Source: Streptomyces sp. PTY087I2 (GTDB taxonomy: Bacteria > Actinomycetota > Actinomycetes > Streptomycetales > Streptomycetaceae). From it: 64,000 bases of DNA. This document shows positions 25,232 to 37,700 of this stretch, one piece after another. A model generated the notes under the pieces. It saw only the letters and a program-made list of their open reading frames with translations. It made no database searches and was not told where the DNA came from. The translations under genes and the position numbers were made by a program. The first letter of the stretch is position 1; each line of letters begins with the position of its first letter. The stretch covers positions 248,001 to 312,000 of the forward strand of contig NZ_LZRD01000006.1 in NCBI RefSeq assembly GCF_001687325.1, in the 5' to 3' direction.

Positions 25232-25749
25232 CAGGCCACCGCCCGCGTCGGCGGAAACCACTGCATCTCGGGCAACGGCGAAGTGACCGGAGCCAGTTCC
25301 AGATAGGCGAGGTGCCGCAGGAACCGGCTGAACACCTGGGCGGCCGCCGACGAGTCGCCCTTCTCCGGCCGCGTCGCCGTCATGGCGGCGGTGAGGGACT
25401 GCGCGTCCGGCTCCCCGTCCGGGGGCTCCACCGCGAGATAGCGGGCGACGCGCTCAGCGCCGTACTGCAACACCGCCTCGGTGACGAGCGCCTGGATGTG
25501 CTTGCAGAACATGCCGCGCGCACCGCCGCAGGGCCGGTTGTTGTTGGTGCTGCACGCGAACGCGTACGTCCGCGCCGCCACCGACGACACATACACCCGC
25601 CCGATGTCCGAACCGCTGGAGACGACCCCCTGCAACCGCCCGTCGGCCAGCTCGACGAACGGCACCTTGGCCAGCTTCCGCGGACGCGCGGGCGCCATCA
25701 CCCGCGCGGTACTCGACTGCTCCCAGACCGACAACGCGCCAACTCCCAT
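25231..25749 (-). CDS. SWIM-type zinc-finger protein
   Basis: The 172-aa first gene of the operon has a zinc-binding set C66-x7-C74-x7-C82-x-H84 (FACSTNNNRPC, GMFCKHIQALV). The CxH end and following helix match SWIM domains, but the first pair is C-x7-C instead of CxC. A beta-rich stretch (VVSSGSDIGRVYVSSVAART) precedes it, as usual for SWIM. No Shine-Dalgarno lies at normal spacing; instead a 7-bp hairpin is directly upstream. SWIM domains bind DNA or protein. An internal ATG at 25698 is the main alternative start. Confidence 0.75.
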   Translation of the reverse strand: MGVGALSVWEQSSTARVMAPARPRKLAKVPFVELADGRLQGVVSSGSDIGRVYVSSVAARTYAFACSTNNNRPCGGARGMFCKHIQALVTEAVLQYGAERVARYLAVEPPDGEPDAQSLTAAMTATRPEKGDSSAAAQVFSRFLRHLAYLELAPVTSPLPEMQWFPPTRAVA

Positions 25750-25755
25750 GCATGC

Positions 25756-25779
25756 GAAAGGGGACGTCCACGCCCTTTC
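25756..25779 (-). promoter_or_regulatory. Hairpin in the 48-nt gap between megasynthase and SWIM gene
   Basis: GAAAGGG (25756-25762) pairs with CCCTTTC (25773-25779) around 10 nt. It lies between the megasynthase stop and the SWIM start on the same strand, ending only 6 nt from the start codon. It could be a weak terminator, an attenuator or a translational control element. Confidence 0.45.
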
Positions 25780-25797
25780 GGCGGGACATCTACGAAC

Positions 25798-28700
25798 TTA
25801 ATCCCGACCACTGACAACGCCGTCGATCGTCCCCGGGCCGATGGTGCGGGTGAGGAGGTGCAGGGGCGCGGCGTGGATGCCCGCCGCCTCCGCAGCTTCC
25901 CAGTAGGCCAGCCCGGTGGCCGCGTCGACCGGACCGTGGACGAGCGGCACCGCGGCACCCGAGGAGTGGAGCAGGGACTCCAGCCGGCAGGACGCAATGG
26001 TGTCCGCCACCATCGGCTGCGCCAGGTAACCGGCCACCGCGGCGGCCGGCAGCCCCTCGGCCACCTGCCGCTCGGCGGGCCCCGCGCTCAGCAGCCCGCC
26101 GCCGACGACCAGGACGTCCTTCGCCCGTTCCATCCGGCCGAAGGCGCGCGTTGTGTCGAAGCAGTGCGGGAACGAGTCGTCGACCACCGTCGTACCCGGG
26201 GCGAGAGCGTCGATGTCCAGGAGCGTGCCGCCCCCACTGACCGCCGCGACGATCAGCCGGGCCCCGTACACGGCATCGGGCAGCCCTCCGTCTGACTCGA
26301 CCACCTCAATGACTTCGGCGAGGCCGCGTGCCAGAAGGCTGTCGGCGAGTTCCTTGAGACGTGGCCCGCTGCCCGGTACGTCACAGAGCAGCAGCCGGGC
26401 GGGCGGTTCCTTGGCCAGCGTGAGCAACAGCTCAAGGGAGGAGGAGCCGATCGAACCGAGGCCCACGAACGCGACGGTGAGCGAGCCCAGTTGCTGCCGG
26501 GTCGCGTCGAGAGCGGCGTGTACGGTCCTGACGACGGACACGACGGTCGCCGCATGACCGGTGGTGATGGTGGGGGCAGCGGGGACAGAAGGGGCGCCGG
26601 TGACGGCAGGAGCCGCGCCCGTTGCTCCGACGGCCCGCAGGACGTCGAAGCCGTAGCCGGTGAGCGACGGGATCATTCCGGCCAGGGACACGGCCCGCGC
26701 CCCCAGGGACGAGGCCAGCTCCACCCCGCGCGTGATGTGCCCGAGCAGGGCGTCGCCGGGAGCGAGTTCGTCCGCGAACAGCGGGACGCACACGAAGCCC
26801 GAACGGCCCAGCGGCGTACGCAGCGTCTCCAGCAGCTGCGGCCGCCCGTCGGGGAACAGCAGGGTCCGCAACTCCTCGCGCGGCAACGCCGCCTCCGGCA
26901 GACCCGCCAGCCGGGCCAGGTCGGCCGGGGAGGGCAGATAACCGATGAGCGCGGCGTCCACCGGCTCGTTCCGGTCAGGACCGGTGCCGGTACTGATACC
27001 GGGCACGGCCGAGGCCGCCGCGTGCGCCAGACCATCGCGTACCGCGTCCGCGAACGCCGCCAGCGCCTCCGGGGTGAACGCCGTGGCCGCCGCGCGGACA
27101 GTGACCCGCAGCCGCCCGCCCTCCGGACCGGCGGCCAGGAACACATCCGTCCCGGCCGGAGGCGGCGTGTACACGCTGTCGCCGTCCTCCCGGGTGACCG
27201 TCAGGGCCTCTCCGTCCTCCGGGCCGACAGCGGAGAAATCCAGATAGGTGAAGAAGAACTGGGAGGCCAGGGGCAGCCCGTTGGGCAGCGCAGGCACGGC
27301 CCCCTCGTACGTCCGCGCCTCGGCGGCCTCCACGGCGAGCCGCCGCAGATCGTCCGCGAACCCCGTGCCGTCCCTGCCGTCCCTGCTGTCCCTCCGTCCC
27401 GACACCGGACTCGCGGGCCGAAGCGGAACAGCCGTGGCGAAAGGACCGAACACTCGGTGTACGTCGGGCAAGGCATCATCCCGGCCGCTCACCGCGAGAC
27501 CGAGCACCAGATCGGCCCGGCCGGTGATGGCCGCGAGCGCCCGGTAGTAGGCGGTGAGCACGGGGGCGTAGAGGGTGGATCCGTTGCGCGTGGCGAGCCC
27601 GCGCAACGCCTCCACCTGGTCGGCGTCGACCGTGAACCCGTACGTGTGGAAGAGCCGGTTCGCCACGGTGCCGGGGCCTGTACCGGCGGCGGAGAGGACG
27701 GGCGGCCGGTAGGGGGCGCTGAGCCGGGCCCACCGGTCATCGCGGGAGGCAGCACCGGAATCCGTGATCGTGGCTTCCGCGCGTTGCGCGAGGCGGACGG
27801 CGTGGTCGCGGAAGGTGCTGCGCAGGGGAACCCGAGCCGGTACGTCACCCCGGGAGAGGGCGTCGTACACGGTGATCAGCTCTCGTACCAGCAGCGCGGC
27901 GCTGTAGCCGTCGCCGATGATGTGGTGGGCGTGCGCCACCAGGACGTGCTCGTCGGGAGCGAGTGTGAGCACCCGCAGGCGCACCAGGGGCCAGGCCCAG
28001 GGCTCGAAACGGCGCGCCCGCTCGGCGGTGACACGCTCCTCCACCTGCCCAGGGCCGGTGAGGGTCTCGAAGTCGACCGGCAGGCGCAGTGAGGACGGCA
28101 GCTCCTGCTGGACGGCCGGACGCACCCGGGCGGGGAAAACCGTGCGCAGCATCGGGTGGCGCCCGACGAGCGTGTCCACCGCGCTCTGGAAGCGGGCGGT
28201 GTCGAGACGGCCGTGCAGGCGGAACCGGGTGAGCCAGGACGAGGTCGTGCCCGGTGCGATGGCTTCGGCCAGCAGGAATCCCCGTTGGGTGGGGGTGAGC
28301 GGGAAGGGCGCGGGCACCCCGGTATCGACAGAGGCGTCGGCGGCCGTGTCAACGACGGTGTCGTCGGCTTCGGCTGTCGCCGCGTCCACGGCGGAGGCGA
28401 GGGCCGCGAGCGTGCGGTTGCGGTAGATGACGGTCGGCCGGGGGAGCGGTCCGCCCTGCTTCTCCAGCCGGGCGAACACCTCCAGCACGAGCAGGGAGTC
28501 ACCGCCCAGGACGAAGAAGTCGTCCTCGCGGCACACGTCGTCGGCCTGGAGCAGGGCGGACCAGACGGCGGCGAGCCGGATCTCGGTCGGCGTACGGGGT
28601 GCGGTACGGGTCGCTGCCGGACGGGACGGCGAACGGGGTGGCGCGTCCCCGAGGGCGGCCAGCGCACGGCGATCGATCTTGCCCGTGCCCGTGAGCGGCA

Positions 28701-31700
28701 TCGTGCCGACTCGGGTGATCCGGGACGGAATCATGTACGAAGGCAGCGACTGAGCCAGATGACGCCGCAGCTCCACGGCAGCCGCTCCGGACGAACCGGA
28801 AGCTTCGGACGACCCGAAAGCTCCGAGCGACCCGGACGCTCCGGGCCCGGGCGTCACGAAGGCGGTGAGGCGCCCGTCCTCGGCGAGAACGACGGCGTGA
28901 GTGACATCGGGATGCGTCTGGAGCACCGCCTCGATCTCGCCCGGCTCGACCCGGTTGCCCCGGATCTTCACCTGGTCGTCCAGCCGCCCGAGGAATTCCA
29001 GGGTGCCGTCCTCGGAACACCGCACCCGGTCGCCGCTGCGGTACCAGCGCCGCCCGCGCCGAACGGTGAACGCGGCTTCGGTCAGGGCGGGTTCGCCGAG
29101 GTACCCGGGGGTCAGACCGACTCCGGCGATGAGGAGTTCGCCCGCCTCGCCGGGAGGCAGCGGCTCCCGGTCGGGACCGACGACCTCCACCTCCGTACCC
29201 GACACCGGGCGGCCGATGGGCAGTCGCCGCACCTCGTCGTCGGGCCGTTCGCGGATGATGTGGCAGCTCGTGTTGATGGTGGCCTCGGTGGGGCCGTACA
29301 GGTTGGCGATGCGCCGGCCGGCGCCGAAGAGGTCGAACCAGCGGCGTACGTGCGCGGGTGACAGCGCCTCGCCGCCGACATGGACCCACCGCAGCGCCGA
29401 CAGATCCGGCAGCGGCGCGCCGGTCCGTACCCGTGCCTCGGACGCGCTGAGGAGCTGCTCCCAGAGCGTGGGGACCGAGCTCCACACGGTGATCCGGCGG
29501 CGTTCGACGTGGGTCAGCAGCCGGTCGGGATCGCGCAACAGGTCCCAGTCGACCGTGACCACGGTGGCGCCGACGAGCAGCGGGGCGAGGAGCTGGCGGA
29601 CGGAGGCGTCGAAGCAGGGCGACGCGGTCTGGGCGAGCCGGTCGTGCTCGTCGTACCCGAAGGTGTCGATCGCCCAGTCGAGATAGTTCTCCATGGACCG
29701 GTGGGTGATGGGCACGGCCTTGGGCCGCCCGGTGGACCCGGAGGTGAAGATCACGTACGCGATGCCGTCGGCGTCGGCCAGGGGGCCGGGCGTCTCGTTC
29801 CCGTGCGGGACGGATTCCCGCGGGAGCGGCGACGCCGGTACGTCGACGGGCACCAGGGTTACGTCACCGAGCGTTTCTCCCACCGCGCGGGTCGCGGCGT
29901 GACAGAGCACCGCACGAGCCCCCGAGCGCGTGAGCTGGTCCACCAGACGCGCGGGCGGGTGCCCCGCGTCCAACGGAACCCAGCCCGCCCCGGCGCGCAG
30001 AGCCGCGACGACCGCGACGACGGTGTCGGCGCCGGGTTCGGTGAGGAGCCCGACGAGGCTGCCCGGGGTGACACCGTGGGCGAGGAGAGAGGCCGCGAGA
30101 GCCTGCGAGGCACGGTCGAGTTCGCCGTACGTCAGGGTGGCGGCGCCGGTGTCGACGGCGACCGCGTCCGGGGTGGCCCGGAACCGCTCGACCAGCCGGC
30201 GTACGAGCGTGGCGGACCCGGAGGCCGGAAGCGGCGCGGCGGCCGTCGCGGCCAACTCGTCGTGGAAGTCACGGTCCAGGCGGGCCACCGTCTCCGGGGC
30301 GAACAGCCGGACGGGGAAGTTCCACGAGAAGCGCAGGACCGTCTCGTCCTGCCAGCACAGCAGGCTCAGCCGGGTCGCGGCGGTGGCGGTACCGGCGGCG
30401 GTCGGCCGCACGCTCACCGGACACCGCTCGTCGAGGGCGGCGGGAAAGCGCGAGAAGCTGAAGCCGGCCGGGCCGACCGTCCGGGGCCCGGACCCGGCCG
30501 GGTCCATCGGCAGCAGCCGCGCCAGGTCAAGGCCGGTGAGGCCGGCATGCTGCTCGCTCTCCAGCCAGATCCCCGCCAGCCGTCCGGCCAGGACCCCGAC
30601 CGGCTCGTCCGGGTCCGTCGAGCACAGCAAGGGGAGAGTGTCGGCGAGCGGCCCCACGAGCCGGTCCAGGCCCGCGATCCGGTCGTCCCGCCGGGCGCGG
30701 GCGACGTTCACCGCGATCTCCCGCTGCCCGCTCCACCGGGCCAGACAGCGCACGTGTGCGGCGAGCAGCAGATGGAACAGGCTCACCCCATGGTCAGCTG
30801 CCCGCTTCTCCAACGCGGCGGTCAGCGCCGGATCGAGACTGCTCTGACGCGTGGTCAGGGGAGCCGAGGGAAGGGCGCACGGATCACCGTCGTACGGCAG
30901 GCGCAACGGCTCGCCACGCGAGGCCAGCCGGTCCGCCCAGTACCGCCGGTCGGCGGCGAGCGCCATCGCACCGTCTGTGGTGGACCGCTCATCGGCGGCA
31001 GCGGCCGCGTACCGCGCGAAGTCGGTGCCGAGCGCGGGCAGCGTCGGCGCGTCCCCAAGGGCGAAGGCGGTGTAGAGCGACCAGAGTTCCCCGGCGAGCA
31101 CGTTGAGGCTGTATCCGTCACCGGCCGCGTGGTGGATCACCAGCACCAGATGGGACAGCTCAGGGCTCTCCCGGGCGAGGACCGCCCGCAGGGGAGACTC
31201 GGTGGAGAGGTCGAACGGCCGGTTGCACAGCGCCGCTTCGAGCTCCTCGATACGACCGGCCAGCTCGTGGACCTCGTACCAGGTGGACAGGGCGGAGGGC
31301 GGCGCGACGTACTGCACGGGTGACGCAGACGCGATCCCGCCGGCGCTGTCCTTGATGCGGATCCGCAGCATGGTGTGCCGGTCGGCGAGCGCGTCGAGCG
31401 CCCGGCCCAGGAGCCGGGTGTCCAGAGGGCCCCGGACGGTCTGGCGGACGTAACCGTGAGCCGGGACGTCCGGGTGGAGCCGGCTGCTGGTGTGCAGGGC
31501 CAGTTGGACGGGGGTGAGCGGGAAGGGGGACCCGTCCGGGACGGGTTCCGGCGCACGCGGGAGGGCGGGGGAGGCGAGCGCGGGTGTGCTGTCGAGGTGC
31601 GCGGCCAGTTCGGCGACGGTCCGGTACTCGAAGAAGAGGGTGGCGGGCAGCGCCCTGCCCAGCTCCCGTTCGAGCTGCCTGACGAGGTCGACGGCGGCGA

Positions 31701-34700
31701 GCGAGTCGAGACCGAGGGCGAGGAACGGTTCGTCGTCCAGAACCTCGGCGGCGGGCAGCCGCAGGGCCGAGGCCAGCAGTCGGCGAAGCAAGGGGGCGGT
31801 GCTGGTGTCGGTGTCCCCGGAGGCCGCCGGTCCCGATCCCGTTGCTGCGGCTTCTGTTGTTGTGGTCGAGGCCTCCGGGGTTTTCGGGGCCACCGGCGGC
31901 GAGGTCGGTGTCAGCTCGGCGAGCACCAGTTGCGCCGCGTCGACACCGCATGCCGTGCGGAGCGCCGCCAGCGCGGGAGCGAGAGCAACGGGCCGCCCTC
32001 CGGCGTTCCGTACGGTGGTGGAGCCTGCTCCCGTCCCGGTTCCGAGGGCCGCCGCCATGCCCGTACCGGCCAGGGCGGCGAGGTTCACGGACTGCCAGGG
32101 CCTGCCCGCGTGTCGTTCCGACGCGGCGAACGCGTCGAGGAAGGCGTTGGCCCCGGCGTAGTCGCCCAGCGCGCCCGCCAGCCCGGGCAGCACGGCACTC
32201 ACGGAGGAGAACGCGACGCGAACCGCCGGGTCGAGCCCGTGCCGGCGCAGGGCCAGCGAGAGCAGCAGCGTGCCCCGGGTCTTGGCTGCCAGGGCGTCCG
32301 CCGTCTCCTCCGGCCGCCTGTTCCGCAAGGTGCCCGGTCGTACGACACCTGCGGCGTGGAAGAGGGCGTCGAGGCGGGGCAGTTCCGCGAGGAGCGCGTC
32401 GACATCCCGCTCCACCGAGACGTCGGCCACCCGGTAGTGAACGGTGGCGCCCAGCGTACGGAGTTCGTCGGCCAGCCCCGTGGGAAGCCCGGGGGAGCGC
32501 CCGGTGAGGACGAGGGTGGGCCGGCCCCGGCCCGCGAGGTCCCGGGCGAGTGCGGCGCCGATTCCGCCGCCGCCCCCGGTGATGAGGAAGGTGCCGTCGG
32601 GCGGCAGCGGTGACCGTGTCGTCCCGGCCGGTGCTGAGACGTCGGCCGCCGGCGGTACGAAACGGCGGGTGAGCCGTCGTCCCCCGCGCCAGGCGACGAC
32701 GGTCGCGCTGCCCGGAGTTCCGCCCGACTCCAACTCGGCCAGCACCGCCGCCAAACGCTGGGACGGGGTGTCCAGCGAGCAGAGGTCGAGGGCGGTGGCC
32801 GCAGCGCGCGGGGTCTCCTGCGGCAGCGCCAGCAGGAGTCCGCCGAGGACGGCATGGGCGGGCCGTGGCCTTTCCCGGACGGTGCCCGTGGCATGCACGT
32901 CCTCGGTCACCACCAGGAACCGGTCCGCGCGCGTCTCGTCGAACTCTGCGAGGGCGTGGCCGAAGGCGGCCAGCACGGCATCGTGGGCCCGGCCGAGGGC
33001 GTCGCCGGTGTCCTGGTCGGGAGCGGGCCCGGCCACCAGGACCACGGCATCCGGCCGCCCGTCATCACCGGCTTCGTGCCGACGGACCCCCGCGGCGGCG
33101 AGCTGTGAGGCGAGCCGGTCGACGGACGCGGGGTCGGGACCGGTCAGCAGCACCGAACGCAGGGACCCCGCCGCCTCCGCCGCCTTTCCGGGCAGGCTGT
33201 TGTCCTCCCACACGACCCGGTGCAGCAGAGGGCGTGGCGAGGACGGATCGGCCCAGTACCGGCGGCGCTGGAAGGGGTAGGTGGGCAGGGGAACCCGGCG
33301 GTGGCCCGCGTCGAGCGCGGTCCGGTCGAGCGGCATGCCGAGCGACCACAGCCGGCCGACGGTCTCCAGAAGGTCTCCGCGCCCGCCGTTCCGGTCATCG
33401 GGCAGTGGCACGGCATCCGTTCGACCGGTGGAACGTCCCGGCAGGGCGCACAGCACCGTGATTCCGTCGCCCGACTCACCAGGCGCGTACGCCTCCGTCG
33501 CCGCGCGGACCGCACCCGACAACGGCGCCCCGGGGCCGACCTCCACGAAGGTGTCGTACCCCTCCCGGGCCAGGCGCTCCACGGCCGCCCCGAACAGCAC
33601 CGGGCGCTCGGCGTGGTCGCGGAGGTACGCCGGATCGAGGACCGGCTGCCACTCACCGGTGACCGTGCTCATGAGGGGCACGGACGGGGCCCGCGGAGTC
33701 AGCGCACGGGCCGCGTCGGCGAGCCGGTCGGCCACCGGCCGCATCAGCGGTGAGTGGAAGGCCCGCGAGACCCGCAGACGGCGCGTGGGGACGCCCTGGG
33801 CATCGAGGGCGAGGGCGGCGCGTTCCACGGCGGATACGGTCCCGGACAGGACCTGGAGTCCGGGACCGTTGTACGCGGCCACGGCGAGGCTCCCGCCCGA
33901 ATCCGCCACCGCCGCTGCGACGGCCTCCTCGCCCCCGCGAACGGCGAGCATGGCGCCGGGATCGGTGAACGCGCCCATGAGACGGCCGCGTTCGGCCGCG
34001 AATCGCACCGCCTCCCGGAGAGTCAGCACCCCGCTGACACAGGCGGCCGTGATCTCCCCGACGCTGTGCCCGGCGACCGCTTCGGGCGCCACACCCCAGG
34101 CACGCAGCTGGCGGGCGAGCGCCACCCCGGAGGCGACGAGGAGGGGCTGGGCCACCTCGGTCGCGGCCTGCGCGGCCGGATCCACCTCCGGGTCCAGCCC
34201 CCAGTCCAGCAGGGGCCGCCCGCAGACAGGGCCGAGAAGCGCGGACGCCTCGTCGAACGTGTCCCGGAACACCGACGCCGTCCGGTACAGCGCCCGGTCC
34301 TGGCCGGGGGACTGCGCACCCTGCCCGGGAAACAGGAAGACGACGCGCGGCCGGGAACGAACGACGTTCGCGGCGACCCCGCCGGTCTCGACGCCCTTGC
34401 CCCCTCCACCCGCCCCGGCTACGACGGCGGCGAGCCGTTCCCGTAGATCACCCTCGGCGACGACGGCGAGCCGGTGGGGTCCCTCGTCCCACGACGTACT
34501 CGCGGTCCGGCAGACATCGCCCTCACTCAGTTGCGGACGGCTTTCCAGATGCGTGGCGAGCCGGCCCACCGCATCCCGGAGCGCACCCGCACTCCGCGCC
34601 GAGAGGGTCAGCAAATGAGGCCCCTCGACGTCGACTTCACACGCCGCATCCGCCGACGACGAAGCCGGGTCGGCCAACAGAGATTCCGGGGCCTGTTCGA

Positions 34701-37700
34701 GAACGGCATGGGCATTGGTGCCGCCGAACCCGAACGCGTTGATCCCTGCGACGAGGGGACCGGCGGACGTCCAGTCCCGCGCCTCGGACACCACGGAGAA
34801 GCCCGCAGGGGCGAGGCCCGGCGCGGGCGGAGTGTGGTGCAGCGACGGCGGCAGCCGACGGTGGCCCAGGGCCAGCACGACCTTGACCAGCGCGGGCAAC
34901 GCGGCGGCGTTCAGCAGATGCCCGATGTTCGTCTTCACCGAGCCGAGCAACCGGGGTTCGCCGTCGGGCCGTTCGGGAAACGCGTGGGCCAGCGACCGCA
35001 GCTCGATCGGGTCGCCCACGGCCGTGCCGGTCCCATGGGCCTCCACATAGGTCACCGATGCGGGATCGACGCCCGCCGCCTCGTACGCCCGGGTGATGAC
35101 CTCGCGCTGCCGCAGCGGATTGGGCGCCATGAGGCTCATCGACCGGCCGTCGTTGTTGACGGCCGTCCCCCGGACCACCGCGAGCACCTGATCGCCCGAG
35201 AGGCGGGCCGCGTTGAGACGGGTCAGGACGATCGCCGCACCGCCCTCACCCGGTACGAAGCCGTCCGCGTCGGCGCTGAAGGCGCGGCTGCGCCCGGTGG
35301 GGGACAGGGCCTGCGCCTCTTCCAGGAGCCGGTGCGGGGTAGAGGTGAGATGGAGGTTGACCCCGCCGACGACGGCGATGTCGCACTCGCCGTCCAGCAG
35401 GCTGCGCCGGGCCAGATGCAGGGCCACAAGACCCGACGAGCAGGCGGTGTCCACGGCGAGTGCGGGACCGTCGAGATCGAGGCCCTGCGAGACCCGGGCT
35501 GCGATGAGCGACGGCAGATTGCCGGTGAGCGCGGTCGGCACGGGGGAGCCGTCGGCCGAAGCCCGGTCCAGGACCTCGCGGTAGCCGCTGTCGCCGACCG
35601 CCGCGAACACACCGACCCGGCGACCGCGCCGACGGGGCCCCGCGTATCCGGCTCGTTCGAGTGCCTCGTGCGCGAGTTCCAGGAAGAGCCGCGCCTGCGG
35701 GTCGATCGCGCGTGCCTCGTCCTCGCCGATACCGAAGTAGTCCGCGTCGAAGGCGGCCGGGTCCTCCAGGAGCGCCGCCCAACGCTTCCGGGGAGCGGCC
35801 CGGCGGTCGCGGGCGTCGTCGTGCCAACGCCCGTACGGTACGGGGGTGACGGCGTCGTGCCCGTCGATGAGCAGGTCCCAGAAGGCCTCGGGGGTGTCGG
35901 CGCCGGGGAACCGGCAGGCCATCCCGATGACAGCAGCGACGGCTGCGCCGCTTTCCCCAGCCCTTCCGTCTTCCCCGCTCTTCCTGACCTTCCCGGTCTT
36001 CTCGTCTTCGCCGGCCTTCCCGGCTTCGGTGGCGGACGAAGACGTCCCGGGCGCCACTGTCAGAAGGTGACCGGCGAGCGCGGCCACCGTGCCGTGGTCA
36101 CGGATGACCGCCGGAGGCAGCGTCACACCGAACGCGTCCTCCAACTCCACCAGGACCTCCATCGCCTTGAGCGACGTCCCCCCGAGACTCCCGAACGGCT
36201 CATGCGAACCGATCGACACGACGGGCCGGCCCAACACGCGCGCCCACACCTCCCGGACGGCCTCGACGGTCTGCGCCCGAGCCCGGGGCACGTCAGCGCG
36301 AGGCTCCGCGGACAGAGCACCGTCACCTGCCGACGGCTGACCGGCCAACGGCTCACCGGCCGAAGCAGCCCCGAACCCACCCGCCTCGAATCGCTCCCGC
36401 AACCGCCGCCGTTGCAGTTTGCCGCTCGTCGTACGGGGGAACGCCCCCGGCGGCAGGGCCAGCACCCGTACATCGTCATGGAGCAGCGCCTCGCGCACCC
36501 GGGCAGCGACGCGTTCGAGCACCTCCGACGCATCGCGCGGGGGCCGCGCCCAGGGGACGAACACCACGACGCGCTCCGCACCGGTGACGGGGTCGGTGGA
36601 ACCGACCACCGCCGGGGCGCCGGGAGGCAGACCGGGCGTCGCCGCCGCGACCTCCTCCATGTCCGTGGCATGGAAGGTGCGGCCGTTGAGGAACAGCACG
36701 TCCTTGTGCCGGCCCGTGACGCACAGTCGGCCGTCCCGCAGGAACCCGAGATCACCGGTGCGCAGCCACCCCTCCGTGAACGTTTCCGCGCTCACACCGG
36801 GAAGTCCGTGGTAGCCACGGGCCAGTTGGGGACCGCGCACCATGATGTGCCCGACCCGCCGGTCCCCGAGCACATCGCCCTTGTCGTCGACGATACGCAC
36901 GGCGCAGTCGGCCACCGGCCGCCCGACGTCCATCAACTCGACCGAGCCCTCGCCCGGTTCGGCGTCCACGGCGACGCCGCCGCTCAGCGACGCCCGGTCC
37001 AGGACCAGCGGCTCGGCCACTTCCCCCGGCGGCGGGAAGGTCACCGCGAGCGTCGCCTCCGCTAGGCCGTAGACGGGCTGTGCTGCCGCCGGATCCAGCC
37101 GCGCAGGCCGCGTCCTGTCGGCGAAGGAACGCCACACCGCGGGCGCGATCGGCTCCGCCCCGACCAGGAGCAGCCGTACGGCCGAGAGGTCCAGCCGGGC
37201 CAGGACGTCGTCGGAAACGCGGCGTACGGCGAGCGCCAGGGCGAAGTTGGCCGCGGACAGCACCGTGGCCCGGTGCCGGGCCGCCACCTCGAACCACAGG
37301 CGGGGCTGCTTGGCGAAGGACAGCGGACCGATCTTGACCTGCCGGGCCCGGGCGGCCAGCGGAGCCAGATGCGTACCGATGAGCCCCATGTCGTGGAAGT
37401 ACGGCATCCAACTGACCACCACGTCGTCGGCGCTCAACGCCGACGCGGCCCGTATCTGCTCCAGATTGGCCAGCACCGCACGGTGTGTCACCTCCACCCC
37501 CTTGGGCGCGCCCGTGCTCCCCGAGGAGAACTGGAGGAACGCGACGTCGTCGCGCCCGCCGGGTGCGGGTTCCCGCAGCAGCGGCCCCTCGCGCAGGGCA
37601 TCGAGGCTCAGAGCGCGGGCGGCGTCGGGAAGCTCGTCGACCAGCGGCGCGGTCGAGGCGTCCACGACGAGCGGCGGCCGCCCCAGGTGCTCCCAGACCG

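Noticed and set aside
34474..37065. 863-codon plus-strand frame within the megasynthase
   Set aside because: It is a shadow of the KS/FAAL region with no domain signature and no ribosome-binding site.
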